From contig JAKOGI010000085.1 in assembly GCA_029747015.1 (NCBI GenBank), positions 789,501-853,500 of the forward strand: a DNA stretch of 64,000 nt. Reading direction: 5' to 3'. This stretch comes from Carnegiea gigantea. Taxonomy: Eukaryota > Streptophyta > Magnoliopsida > Caryophyllales > Cactaceae. How positions within the stretch are numbered: position 1 is the stretch's first letter; the number at the start of each line of letters is the position of its first letter. The position numbers and the translations under genes are program-made. Of this stretch, positions 1 through 10,582 are shown in pieces. Below the pieces are notes generated by a model. It did not search any database and was not told where the DNA came from. It was given only the letters and a program-made list of their open reading frames with translations.

Positions 1-377
1 TCACCCCCCGCGCAATCAATCTCCCAATCTCTCTCTTTCCATCCTCTCATCTGCCTATCTACCTGGTCGCCGCCCCCCTCGCTCCCCAGTTGTCGGCAAA
101 TGGCAACCTCTCCACCACTGCTGCCCCAACCTATCGCCAATGATCCGCCCAGTCGCCAGTCTCCAGCACCCTCCCCTCCCAACGCCCTCTCTTCCAATTC
201 CACCACCACACAAAACCTTAACCCTCCGCCGTATCTAATCTACCAATTTTCAGAAATTTGGGGTTGATTTTATGCAATTAGGGGCTTCATTGAGTTGCTT
301 TTTGCTTGAATTGGTGCCAATTGGTTGCATTGGCTAGAAATTGGGTTGCATTACATTGCATCTCCACTTTCATCTGC
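1..377 (+). other. CT-rich region upstream of ORF1, no gene seen
   Basis: Pyrimidine-rich sequence with many CCTCTC and CACC runs, followed by a T-rich part just before the first ATG (378). It looks like leader or internal retrotransposon sequence. No RNA gene or long frame is apparent. Confidence 0.4.
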
Positions 378-1684
378 ATGGCTCCCAAAACTAAGGGTGG
401 TTCATCCTCATCGACTCCCAAGCGAGGTACGAAGGCGACTAACACCTCCTCTAGCCACCCACCGGCTTCCCCTCCCGAGGTAACCGTGCTCAATCTCATT
501 TTCCACATGTGATTAATAAGCATGGTATTGTGCTTGTTGACGATGCGCAACGCAAAAAGTACGATACTTTTGTTAATAGGAAGATTAGTGAACCTAAATA
601 TCCAGATGTTGAATTGTTACAAGCATTAGGCATGTGGGATGACATACATGCATTACTTAATCATTTGGGCTGGTGTGATTATGTGCACTTGAGGTTTCCC
701 GTGTATGAGAAATTGATGTCGAAGTTCTTTAGCTCCTTCACTATTAACACTGCGAGTGAGTACAATAGTAGGCGATGCTGCATTCGTTTGAGATTGGGTG
801 ATCTCACACATCAAATGAATCTCGCTCGATTTAGCAAATTGTTGCAACTCCTACCATGTGGCATAGTTGATTTTATCGATTCGCAGGACAATAAGAGTGC
901 CTTTTGGGGGAAGATCACGTGTCATGGCCAGCCCTACATCTCCTGTTCATCCAAAGCTGCCTCCATTTGCAACCCCGTCCTTAGGTACCTACAACGCCTT
1001 ACGGCGAACACCATTTTTCCCAGACTAGAGAGTCAAGGGGTGCCTCGGAGGGGTGAGCTATTTATTTTTTGGACGGCATTGCATGAGGTCCATATCTACA
1101 TTGCATTTCACTTCTTGTCTCAGCTTAAGGACCAAGCTAAGAGTCAGAACTCTGTCGTTGCCTCCGGGGGCATAGTTACAGCCCTCACCCATGGTTTAGG
1201 GCTTAGGAACCTCTTCCCCCTTAAGCGTATCCTTCTACCAAGTGGACGCCTCAACTCAGAGGCTTGTGTGCATATGGAGATCTTTACCGTGGTGGCTGGC
1301 CAGGTGTGGGTGAACCATCATGGTCAAGCCCTCTTTTATTTGCTTGACACCTCCCACGCCACCGTCACCAATGAAGTCAACTGGAGCTATGATGATGACC
1401 TTGATGATGAGGGTGATGCCGAGGCTACTGATGATGGCACCCAACCTCACGGTGGGGGCGCCATGGAGGGTACTTCTAGAGACCCCGGTCCACTGCTAGG
1501 ACTTCCTCCTACTCCTGCTACTACTAATGAGGTCGGACCCTCTGGCTTCACTGAGGGCCCAATCCGTCATTTTCTTTATGAGGAGTTTGGTCGCCTCCGC
1601 ATGAGGCTCAATCACATGACCGAGCAACACTCCCAGGACCATGCTGAGCTCCTCCGTCGACAAGACGAGGGGGATCGTCGGTAG
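378..1684 (+). pseudogene. ATHILA ORF1-like retrotransposon protein, frameshifted
   Basis: The ATG at 378 opens a serine/proline-rich basic N-terminus (MAPKTKGGSSSS) that runs into a stop at 510-512. The main body, 391 codons from 509 to 1684, lies in another frame, so at least one frameshift falls around 450-510. The body shows the features of the plant ATHILA ORF1 family: DDAQRKKYDTFVNRK, then LGWCDYVHLRFPVYEKLMSKF, a segment like SSKAASICNPVLRYLQRLTANTIF, then RRGELFIFWTALH. The C-terminus is acidic (YDDDLDDEGDAEATDD) and then helical and charged (QDHAELLRRQDEGDRR). The family's function is not established; it is found in Athila elements and their derivatives. Family assignment is firm from the motif order. 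The start codon is uncertain because of the shift. Confidence 0.75.
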
Positions 1685-3685
1685 CGCAACCTTGAGCACC
1701 ATGTGTACTATGCCTATAAACACTTCGAGTGGCCCTACCCTTTATCGGATTGGCAGCCCCGCGGTCCTCCTCGTCCCTACTGATACATTGTGAGTATTTC
1801 CTTCTTCCCTTGTATTCCATGATTATTTCTTTCATTGGAAACAATGAAAAGCTCAAGCATGGGGGAGTGATTGATGTATTTGAGGTGTCATACGAGATTG
1901 TTGTGTTTGGGAATTCGCTAGTGTAGTGTACATACATCCTCGCATCAGTTGCATTTAGGGTGCATTTAGTTTAATTGCATATAGTTTCTTATTTCATATT
2001 TGGGATTTAGCTGTACACATAGACCCGTTAGTAGCATTTTTGTTTTTATTTTCATTTCCTATTTAGTAGAGCATGTAGTTTTAAGCATCTAGGTTAGACG
2101 TTCGCATCGCATAGAGGACTTGATCGAGTTGGGCACGCATAAGCTTTTGAGGTATATCGTTCTTACCCTTCTCTTCTTTGTCTTCTATCACGTTTTATTA
2201 TTTTCCTAGTCAGATTTTATTGCTTTCTAAAAAAAAAGAAAAAGAAAGATTTTGAAAAATCCTCCTTTGATGATGAGCCAAGATATCAGTGGTCAGTTGG
2301 TTGACATGGTTGTGCATACTTGTGGGATGTTCTTGGCAAATGCTCTTATATGATGATTTCAAAATATTTTGGCTGCATTGTTTGGTTTTCATATACTGGT
2401 CACCCTTGAAGCCCCCTTATCATGCTTGATTACTCCCTTCAAGTGGGCTACTTGTAGGGCTAGTTGTGCATTTGGTAGTTTGACCCATGAGATTTTTGGG
2501 CCTGATTAGACTATTCATCTATATAGTCTCACTGTTTCATTTCATGTGTGACCCTCCCATGTGCTTCTCTTCTAGAACTTGGTCTACTTTCTCTCTAAGG
2601 CTGCGCATATGCTATGTATTTGATGATATGATAGAGGCATTCTTTGATTGATCACTAGCCACATAGCCAAACGGCATTCCTGAAAATTATGGTACACCCT
2701 TTGCTAGCCCTTTGTGCCTTTTCCTGATTTCTCTTGTTACAAACTAGATCACTTACCCCTTGGCCAAGTATGATTTCCTACCTTTATTCCAGGATTAGGT
2801 GAAGCTTTGTTTCGGTGAATTTTAATAGGTAGCATGTAGTGTATGCTCAATTGGTTAGTTGGCTATCTCCTGTGTGCTCGTTGGTTGACAATATTTATGG
2901 AGTGAGTTGATGTTAGACTTTGAATTGTTTACCGCCTGCCAATAAAAAAAAAAAAAAAAGAAGAAAAGGTGAAAAGATTAAAAAGAAAGAGGAAAAAAAG
3001 AGAATGAAATTTTAAAAAAAATGTTTGCATGGCTGGTAACTTCTATTCTTTGTCTCAGCTCACTTCCTAGATCCATTCAATGGGACCTGTACTTTAATGT
3101 GGTTAGTTGGGATAGTATGGTAGAGTAATGTAATGCTCGGGATGTGTATGATTCTTCTTAGTCTCCTGGCTTTAACTCCAAATTCCCATATTTACTTTCC
3201 TCCTTACCTCTAGCCTATGCCCCATTACAACCCATAACAAGTCCTCTGGATTGTCATTTTCATTTGCATTTTAGTAGTGGAGGATCGAGAATATGCCCAA
3301 GCTTATGGTAAGGTTGTTACATTTGGGAGGATGATTAAGAGAGCTACATATTTTCAAACATGTGAGAGGGAGTGCACCTGTTTTGTTCCCCTCATGAGAG
3401 TAACTACCAGGCCTTCTAGTCCACCAGTTGTTTGGAGGCATCTTGATTAGGATGGGGGTGTGATATGAGATAATAGGATGTAAGTTGAATAGTGTGATTT
3501 TCAATCAATTTTAAATGAATTTTGAAACTATGTGTTCATGCCTTGAGTTATCCCATTGGTTGTGTGCACCATGCTTGATTTGGCTAACTCTCCCCTGATC
3601 TTACCTGAGGAGGTGAGTAGTTAGAGGTCTCCATGCCCCTTCAGTTCATTCATGCCTTAGTCTTGCTTGAGGACAAGGAAGAGAT
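1685..3685 (+). other. Non-coding internal region of the Athila-type element
   Basis: About 2 kb between the ORF1 stop and the polypurine tract without a credible frame. It has A/G-rich tracts (2228-2250 and 2943-3015) and an internal polypurine-like motif at 1855. Such long spacers before the 3' LTR are usual in Athila/Tat-type elements. Confidence 0.5.
1855..1874 (+). promoter_or_regulatory. Internal polypurine-tract-like motif
   Basis: AAGCATGGGGGAGTGATTGA lies about 170 bp after the ORF1 stop and resembles the true tract before the 3' LTR (AAGTATGGAGGAG then TTGATAAA, 3686-3706). It could prime a second plus strand or be an old duplicate. The resemblance is seen; the function is inferred. 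Confidence 0.35.
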
Positions 3686-3698
3686 AAGTATGGAGGAG
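3686..3698 (+). promoter_or_regulatory. Polypurine tract of the Athila-type element
   Basis: AAGTATGGAGGAG immediately precedes TTGATAAACC, the usual start of the 3' LTR in plant Athila/Tat-type elements. It would prime plus-strand DNA synthesis. Confidence 0.65.
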
Positions 3699-3699
3699 T

Positions 3700-5074
3700 T
3701 GATAAACCTCTATTTTTACTATTTTTGACCCGTCAATTCCACCAACTTTCTCTATATATTCCCTAGGATTAGCGGAAGATTTGGTAAAAGTTGCTCACCT
3801 TTGCTCATAATTAGCTTATTTGGATCAATTCTCCTTTTTACAAGTGTGTTGGCCTCAATTTGAAGAATTTCGGCACTTATCAGACTAAAAGTGACCAAGG
3901 AGCAATATTTCAGGAAGGAATGAAGTTTGAGGGCTAATTAGAAGGGTCAAAGGCTTGAAGAATGAAGAGAAAGACATTTGCATGGCTAGCCGTGCATGTA
4001 AGCATGCCTGTGCAAGTCATAAATTGAAGCCAGAGAAGTGCACGGCTAGGTGTGCAGTTTATGCATGGCCATGCACTGGAGTCAGAAACTTTCCTGCAGA
4101 AGTGCACAGCCGACCGTGCGTTTTTACACGCCCGTGCATCCCCTGACTTTTCGGGATTCAATTCTTTTTCGGGGCAGTTTTGAGGGCATCTTGCATCTAC
4201 ACTTTTAGGGCGATTTTAGGGTTTCTTTCTGAAATACTTTGGCATTAATCTAGATTCGATTAGAGTGTTCAATTCCTTGCTCTAATTGGCAAATTGACCT
4301 GGGCAATTGATTAAAGTACGTTTCTCTTCCTTTCTCTCTACGATTTTTTTCAAATTTTGTGTCTTTCGTCATGGTTTTCAGTTTCTTGTTTGTGGTTGGA
4401 ATTATTATGATGATTAGTGGCTAGATCCCCTATCTTAGGGTGGGATTAGCCCCTATTATGCGATTTAGATTTATGTTCTAGGTTTTGTTGAATGAATGCC
4501 CATGCTTATGACTGAATTCTCATTTAGTACGCCAAGTGTTCGATAAATTGCCTGAGAGGGTTAAGTTCATGTTCTTAATTGGGTTTTAGGAGATCAACAA
4601 AAGTTAAATCCTTTACTTAGAGCTACCTTGTGAGCAATTGGATTTCTTAACATGAAAATAGTTAGGGGTTCAATTGGGAATAGTAGGTTACTTAATCTTA
4701 TGGTTTTGTTGATTCTAATTTCATGAAAATTGATAACTAGGATTGCTAAACCATTCTAATGACCTTCGAGAGAAGGCGTTGATGTGCTTTAACTTGCAAC
4801 GATTCCACTTCAGTTATTTGTGTGGGCTGATTCGCATGACTTAGTTTTGATCCGAAGAGCATAATAGTGTGGTGAATCCCAACCTAGGATTTTTGTTATC
4901 ATCGAGTTAAATAGTTTTAGTGGCGTTTAGATCTATCAACCTATATCTGTTCTTGCCTTGATTGGGTGTTGTAGTCAGCCTGGTGACTAAAACTAAGTTC
5001 CCTGTGGACACGACCCGTACTTGCCATTGCTAGCTACAACTCGCACCGTGCACTTGCGGTAACATTTTAAGACA
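3700..5074 (+). repeat. 3' LTR of the Athila-type element
   Basis: It begins TGATAAACC right after the polypurine tract and ends near CGGTAACATTTTAAGACA, so it is about 1.37 kb. The last 100 bp hold the stretch AAGTTCCCTGTGGACACGAC, typical of plant gypsy LTR ends. Between about 3978 and 4142 it carries several palindromic GTGCACGG/CCGTGCAT modules. The exact end (5064 or 5074) is uncertain because both end in CA. Confidence 0.65.
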
Positions 5075-5080
5075 ACACTA

Positions 5081-5993
5081 ATGCGCGTTTGCATGCATAG
5101 TCATGAAATTACTCTGGCCACTAGCTTTCTACGGGGTCATGGAAGGCAAGGATATAAGATATATGAAATGCTCTTTGAAGAAATTTCATATGGGAGGCCA
5201 AAAAGTAGCCCAATATGTTTTGCTCTACATTTTTAGCAACTCCGACACTTATGAGTAAGACCATTAGCTTAGAAACCCTATATTGATAATTTCAAGAAGG
5301 CTTCCAAATCCCTTTAAACCTACAAGCACGCCCTCTAAAATTCATTGCAAATGTTCCATTGAATTATTTTTCCGTGTGGAAAATGTTGTCACATGCCATA
5401 ATTTTTCACTACAATTTGGTCAAAATTAAATGAATATAAGTCTAGTGTTAACTTAGTTACGTGGGAGTATCAAATATCTAAATGCTGTACATAATGTCAA
5501 TTTTCTTCCAGTTTGAGTGATTATTTTTCACTTTAATTCTTGCATTTTTTAGTTCTTTCCTACTTTTTACTTTGGTCTTGCTATCATTTTTGGATTTTTT
5601 TACCGGTATTTTTTAAATCATTTTTTCAGTTAGTTCATTATCATTTTTCAATTATAGATAGAAAAGTTTCATGATGGTAAATTATCCAATAATTTTAAAG
5701 AGATTCCAAACCTCATATTCAATGTAAACATAATAGTGTGTGAATCAACAACTCATTGTTTATAACATGCCAAAAGATTCAAGTTCAACTATGTTATTTT
5801 AAAATCAAATTCTCTTACTCAGATGCCATTTTAGATGGGTTGCTTGTTTTTCGATTCTTGTCATTTTTATGTGGAGGGGATATAAAAAAAGGGATGGAAG
5901 AATAGCACATAATATCATTAGGATCCTTCAAGTGGATGGAGTGTTAATGGTCTCGGCATTATTAATGATAATTAGGAATTCTAGGTTAAGTGC
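5081..5993 (+). repeat. Array unit 0, 3' part only
   Basis: Last ~910 bp of a unit, from GCATGCATAGTCATGAAATT to the base before the first tRNA. The rest of the unit is cut off by the Athila-type LTR. No gene seen. Confidence 0.85.
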
Positions 5994-6067
5994 GCTGTAG
6001 TAGCCTAGTTGGTTAGAGCATATGGTTGTTAACCACAACGTTGGAGGTTTAAGCCGTCCCTCCAGCA
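5994..6067 (+). tRNA. tRNA-Asn (GTT), degenerate copy 1
   Basis: 74-nt cloverleaf in the same place as the better copies. Anticodon loop TTGTTAA keeps GTT, but C32 has become T. The acceptor stem has a mismatch at its fifth pair, the D stem one mismatch, and the B box reads GGTTTAAG, so it is probably a pseudogene. A T7 run follows at about 6096. Confidence 0.65.
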
Positions 6068-7636
6068 TCTCTATCTTATTTGAACTCTGATGCTCTTTTT
6101 TTGGTTTTGCTAATCTTTTATGCCTCAAAAGTGTCACTCTCACATGGGCTATGTGCACACTTGGTGTATCGCCATATCCATGTCACACTTCTCCATACTC
6201 ATGGAATCACACCAAAAAAAGGGATTTTCATGCCGAAGATCAACCATTATATTCCAAACTATGTTAACTACAGACTCATCTTTCAATGAAGCTATTACCT
6301 TCAAATGTAAGATGGAATGCTCTTTCGGGTATTTCATCGAACACTTGGTGGTAAGGAGACAACTGCCCAGGAAATTAGCCACTAATGATCATCAATAAAT
6401 CTAGACATTCCCAAATAAGCATGAACAATGATAACGATTAAATTGATTGAGTAAAAGAGGCAGAAAGAGAACAAACTTTAGATCATAATAGGAAAGAGAC
6501 TATCAATCGTCAAACTATTCACAAGAATTCACTAAACTCAATCTTCTTTAATTTACTGTAACCCTATAAAATTAGAAGAGGTTTGTAAATCCAAATGATA
6601 GCTAACCCCTGAAATTAGAAAATTTTCCCCTATGTAGTGGTTTAACCGACGAAAGGGACATGTGTCACCTTTGAATATGTGTGCTCAATTTCAGTTCTGG
6701 AAAATTAATTCAGTTTAATAGTTTTTTATTTTAATTTTAATAAAAATAATAAATCTGTGATTTTGGGTGGGAAAAAAATGTGACATGACATCGGTAAACT
6801 TTTAGTGTCCAAGGGATCCATGAATAGGGAGGAGTTTTTCTTTATTTTAAAATAAAAATGTACATAGATATGTTTCTAAATTTTTCCCCTTTTTGATGCA
6901 TAAATTAACCTAGATTCTTACCTTTAGATTCTAAAATAGACAATGATTTTTCTTGATTTTAAATAAGATGCAATGGAGGATTTCGAGGAACGATGGACCT
7001 CAAAATTATAACCACCAAATACGCACCCAAAATCTCAAATTCCTAAGAATATAAAAGATGGAGCACATAATGCAATGTGCTCAACATGTCTGCTGAGCTG
7101 CCTGGAAGTACAACTTGAAACCTACATAATTGTTGGTACTATAACGTGCATGGTCTTTTTCCATTGTGTAACTCTGCAAATGTATATAGCAACAGGCTCC
7201 CGTCTTTCAACGTTCATTCATATTGAAAAACAAGAACGTGAATTGAAGGCATGTGTAATAAAGAAGGCCACACCATACTTACTAAGTAGACCACATTATC
7301 CAGTGCCTAATGAGTTTATGAAGCCAAGGATATGCGATTAGTTTCATCAATTCTGTGCTTCATTTATCCTGGATTTTCGATCTCTTTTTAAGTATTTCGT
7401 TGCCTCTTTTTATGCATTTGTTAGTCGATCACATTGCAAGATAACTTTAAAAACTTGTTTTGCGAGTTGATTTTTTTGGTTGGTTTGGGGGGGGGATGAC
7501 GTTAAATATAAGATATTTTGTAGTAAAAGAAGTACCAAGAAATTTACTTAGACATTTTAATTCTTATATATTATTGTAGTAAACCTCTTTAAAAAAAATT
7601 AATATTACTCATTGTTAGAAAAAAGTTAAGGATTAT

Positions 7637-8321
7637 GACTGATAGTTTAAGAACAAACTTAACATGCAAAGGGCAAAAAGGGGATATTGCGCTGTGGCGT
7701 GATAGTCCACTATTCTAAAATCGAATTTGCTTACTCAAATCGTACGTTGAGGACTCGTAAGCAATTGATCTCTAAGAGTACATGGCAAGTTAGTTGCTCG
7801 AACTGCATACTAAATCGAACGATGATGAGGATCTTTGAACAGTCACCTAAAATAGTTTAGGAGGAATGTTTAGTGTCTTTGGTGTATGTCATGCTGTAGG
7901 TGAAGGCTTTAAGTTATAGATAGAAGAGGACGTGAAACATACAAAGACAAAAGAGGTTTGGTGAAGAAAAATTAGCAACAATAATGCCGAGAATATAATC
8001 ATTGAGATGGAAACGAGATGTTGTAACGATAACTCATCGAAAACAAGTAGACAAATTTGCGCCAAAAGATTGGTTAATGGGAGCCCAAGTCCCCACCCTT
8101 CCCATTCCCATAGTTCGATTTAGGTCGATAGATGAGTAGTGCGCGTGTGCACATGTAGTCTTGAAATTACTCTAGCCACTAGCTTTCTAGGGGTTCATAG
8201 AAGGAAAGGATATATGATACATGAAAAGCTCTTTGAAGAAAATTCATGTGGGAGACCAAAATAGCCTAATGAAAGATATGTTCGGCTCTACATTTTAAGC
8301 AACTCCAACACTTATGAGTGA
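7637..8321 (+). repeat. First copy of a 685-bp direct duplication in unit 1
   Basis: It runs from GACTGATAGTTTAAGAACAA to TTATGAGTGAGA. The same landmarks (CGTAAGCAATTGATCTC, TTTAGGAGGAATGTTTAGTG, CACTAGCTTTCTAGGGGTTC) recur in order from 8322. The copies differ at many positions, so the duplication is not recent. Confidence 0.85.
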
Positions 8322-9001
8322 GACTAATAGTTGAAGAGCAAACTTAACATGCAAAGGGCAAAACGGGGATGTTCTGTTGTGGCATGATAGCCCACTCTTC
8401 TAAAACCAAATTTGCTTACTCAAATCATACATCGAGGACTCGTAAGCAATTGATCTCCAAGAATACATGGCAAGTTGGCTGCTCGAATTGCATACTAAAT
8501 CAAACAATGATGAGGATATTTGAATAGTCACCTAAAATAGTTTAGGAGGAATGTTTAGTGTCTTTGGTGTATATCATGTTGTAGTTGAAGGCTTGAAGTT
8601 ATAGATAGAAGAGGACGTAAAAGAGAAAAGAGATTTGGTGAAGAAAAATCAGCAATAATAATGCACAGAATATAATCACTGAGATGGAAATGAGATGTTG
8701 TAACGATAACTCGTCGAAAAGAAGTAGCCGAATTTGCGCCAAAAGAATAGTCAATAGGAGTCGAAGTCCTTGCCCTTCCTATTCCCATAGTTGACTTAGT
8801 ACGACAGACGAGTAGTGCACGTGTGCATGTGTAGCCTTGAAATTACTCTAGCCACTAGCTTTCTAGGGGTTCATGGAAGGAAAGGATATAAGATATATGA
8901 AATGGTCTTTGAAGAAATTTCATGTGGGAGACCAAAAAGTAGCCCAATGAAAAATATGTTGTGCTCTACATTTTAAGCAACTCCCACACTTATGAGTGAG
9001 A
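8322..9001 (+). repeat. Second copy of the 685-bp duplication in unit 1
   Basis: Direct repeat of 7637-8321; after it the unit continues in normal order towards the tRNA at 9760. Confidence 0.85.
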
Positions 9002-9759
9002 CCATTAACTTAATAACCCTATATTAACAATTTGAAGAAGGCTTCAAAATCCTTTTAAACCTGCAAGCATAGCCTTCGAAATTCATTTCAAATGTTCCAT
9101 TGAATTTTTTTTTCCGTGTGGAAAACGTTGTCACATACCATACTTTTTCAGTACAATGTAGTTAGAACATATATGAATGTTTGTCTAGTGTTAACTTAGT
9201 TATGTGGGAGTTTCAAATATCCAAAGACTTTACATAACGTCAATTTCCATCCATTGTGAATGATTATACCCCGCTTCAATACTTGTATTTTTTTAATTTT
9301 TTCCTGCTTTTTACTTTTGTCTTGCTATCATTTTTGGCTTTTTTAACGACATCTTTTCAAGCATTGTTTCAGTTAGTTCATTCTCATTTTTTAGTTATAG
9401 AAAGATAAATTTCATAATTGTAAATTATCCAATAACTTTAAAGAGATTCCAAACGTCATACACAAACTAAACATAATAGTGTGTGAATCAACAACTCATT
9501 GTTTATAACATGCCAAAAGATTCAAGTTCAAATATGCTATTTTAAAGACAAATTCTCTAACTCGTATGCCATTTTAGATGACTTGCTTGCTTTTTTGATT
9601 CTTATAATTTTTATTGGAGGGGATGTGGGAAAAGGGATGGAAGAATAATACATAATATCATTGGGATCCTTCAGGTGGATGGAGTATAAGTGGTCTCGAC
9701 ATTGGCAAGGGTGATTTTGAATTCTAAGTAAGAGCGATTTGGAATTCTAGGTTAAATGT

Positions 9760-9833
9760 GCTGGAGTAGCTCAGTTGGTTAGAGTGTGTGGCTGTTAACC
9801 ACAAGGTCGGAGGTTCAAGCCCTCCCTCTAGCG
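9760..9833 (+). tRNA. tRNA-Asn (GTT), best-preserved copy 2
   Basis: 74 nt including the discriminator G. The acceptor stem pairs fully with one G:U. The anticodon stem TGTGG/CCACA encloses CTGTTAA (GTT, reading AAC/AAU), and the T arm GGAGG/CCTCC encloses TTCAAGC. The A box TAGCTCAGTTGG and B box GGTTCAAGCCC are intact, so Pol III transcription is plausible. A T7 terminator follows at 9861-9867. No intron. This is the copy most likely to be functional. Confidence 0.9.
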
Positions 9834-9860
9834 TCTATATATTACTGAACTCTCACATAG

Positions 9861-9867
9861 TTTTTTT
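9861..9867 (+). terminator. Pol III T-run after tRNA copy 2
   Basis: Seven Ts about 28 nt after the tRNA. A T run at this place, followed by GGTTTTG, recurs after most tRNA copies in the array. Confidence 0.6.
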
Positions 9868-10572
9868 GGTTTTGGTAATCTTTTATGTTATATGTTTCCA
9901 CAGATTCAACTAAATAGAGTTCACGCATAAATTTAGACAGGAAATGAAACTCCATGCCTCTAAAAATGTCACTCTCAATGTGAGCTAGCCTATGCCCAAT
10001 GTAGTTGATTGTGCACCCTTGGTGTATTGCCACATCCTTGCAGCGCTTCTCCATACTCATGGACCCTCACACCCCAAAAAAAGGGGATTTTCATGCTGAA
10101 GATCAACCATTATATTCCAAACAATATTAACTAATGGCTCATCTTTCAATGAAGCTATTGCCCTCAAATGTTAGATGAAATGCTCTTTCGTGCATTTCAT
10201 CCAACACTTGGTGGTAAGGAGACAACTCCCTAGGAAATGAGCAAACTAATGCAAAAGGAAGCACTTCCTAACTTTATTTTGGCATAATAGCTCTCAATCC
10301 CAAACCCTCTTAAGAAGAATTTACCACTAATGATCATCAATAAATCTAAACATTCCCAAATCAGCATGATCAATGGTGATAATTAAATTGATTTAGCAAA
10401 AGAGAGAGAAAGAGAACAAACTTTAGATTACAATAGGAAGGAGATTATCAATCATCAAACTATTCACAAGAATTCACTAAACTCGATCTTCTTTAATTTA
10501 CTCTAACCCCATTAAGTTAGGAGAGGTTTGTAAATCCAAATGATAGCTAACCCCTGAAATATGAAAATTTTC

Positions 10573-10582
10573 CCTTATATAG
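10573..10582 (-). promoter_or_regulatory. Conserved minus-strand TATA box (unit 2)
   Basis: Read on the minus strand it is CTATATAAGG. The same site lies 0.8-0.87 kb after the tRNA in other units: 13731, 33151, 36310, 39948, 43225, 46434 and 61368. It is altered in units 1, 4, 5 and 6. Downstream on the minus strand follow a CT-rich tract and recurrent short open frames. A Pol II promoter is an inference. Confidence 0.4.

Larger units (their letters stand above)
1..5074 (+). mobile_element. Athila-type Ty3/gypsy retrotransposon, 3' portion
   Basis: The window opens inside an LTR retrotransposon on the plus strand. Seen in order: a CT-rich stretch, an ORF with the ATHILA ORF1 signature (378-1684), about 2 kb of non-coding AT-rich DNA, a polypurine tract (3686-3698) and a long 3' LTR (about 3700-5074). 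No gag-pol domain is visible, but the 5' end lies outside the window, so I cannot tell an Athila element with ORF1 downstream of pol from a non-autonomous derivative. The LTR end directly abuts tandem-array sequence at about 5081, so this element interrupts or truncates the left end of the array. The target duplication cannot be tested. Confidence 0.75.
5994..9759 (+). repeat. Array unit 1, with 685-bp internal duplication
   Basis: It starts with the tRNA at 5994. It is longer than its neighbours because the segment 7637-8321 is repeated directly at 8322-9001. Its minus-strand TATA site is degenerate (CTATGTAG, about 6630). A plus-strand open frame of 88 codons (7075-7341) and a minus-strand one of 77 codons (6149-6382) correspond to frames that recur in other units. 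Confidence 0.9.

Noticed and set aside
2943..3015. A-rich tract as a polyadenylated retrogene or LINE tail
   Set aside because: It lies inside the Athila-type internal region without a target duplication or upstream gene-like sequence.
7820..7920. Possible C/D snoRNA (ATGATGA near 7823 and CTGA about 90 bp later in other units)
   Set aside because: No terminal stem joins the two boxes, and the C box is ATGATGG in most units.
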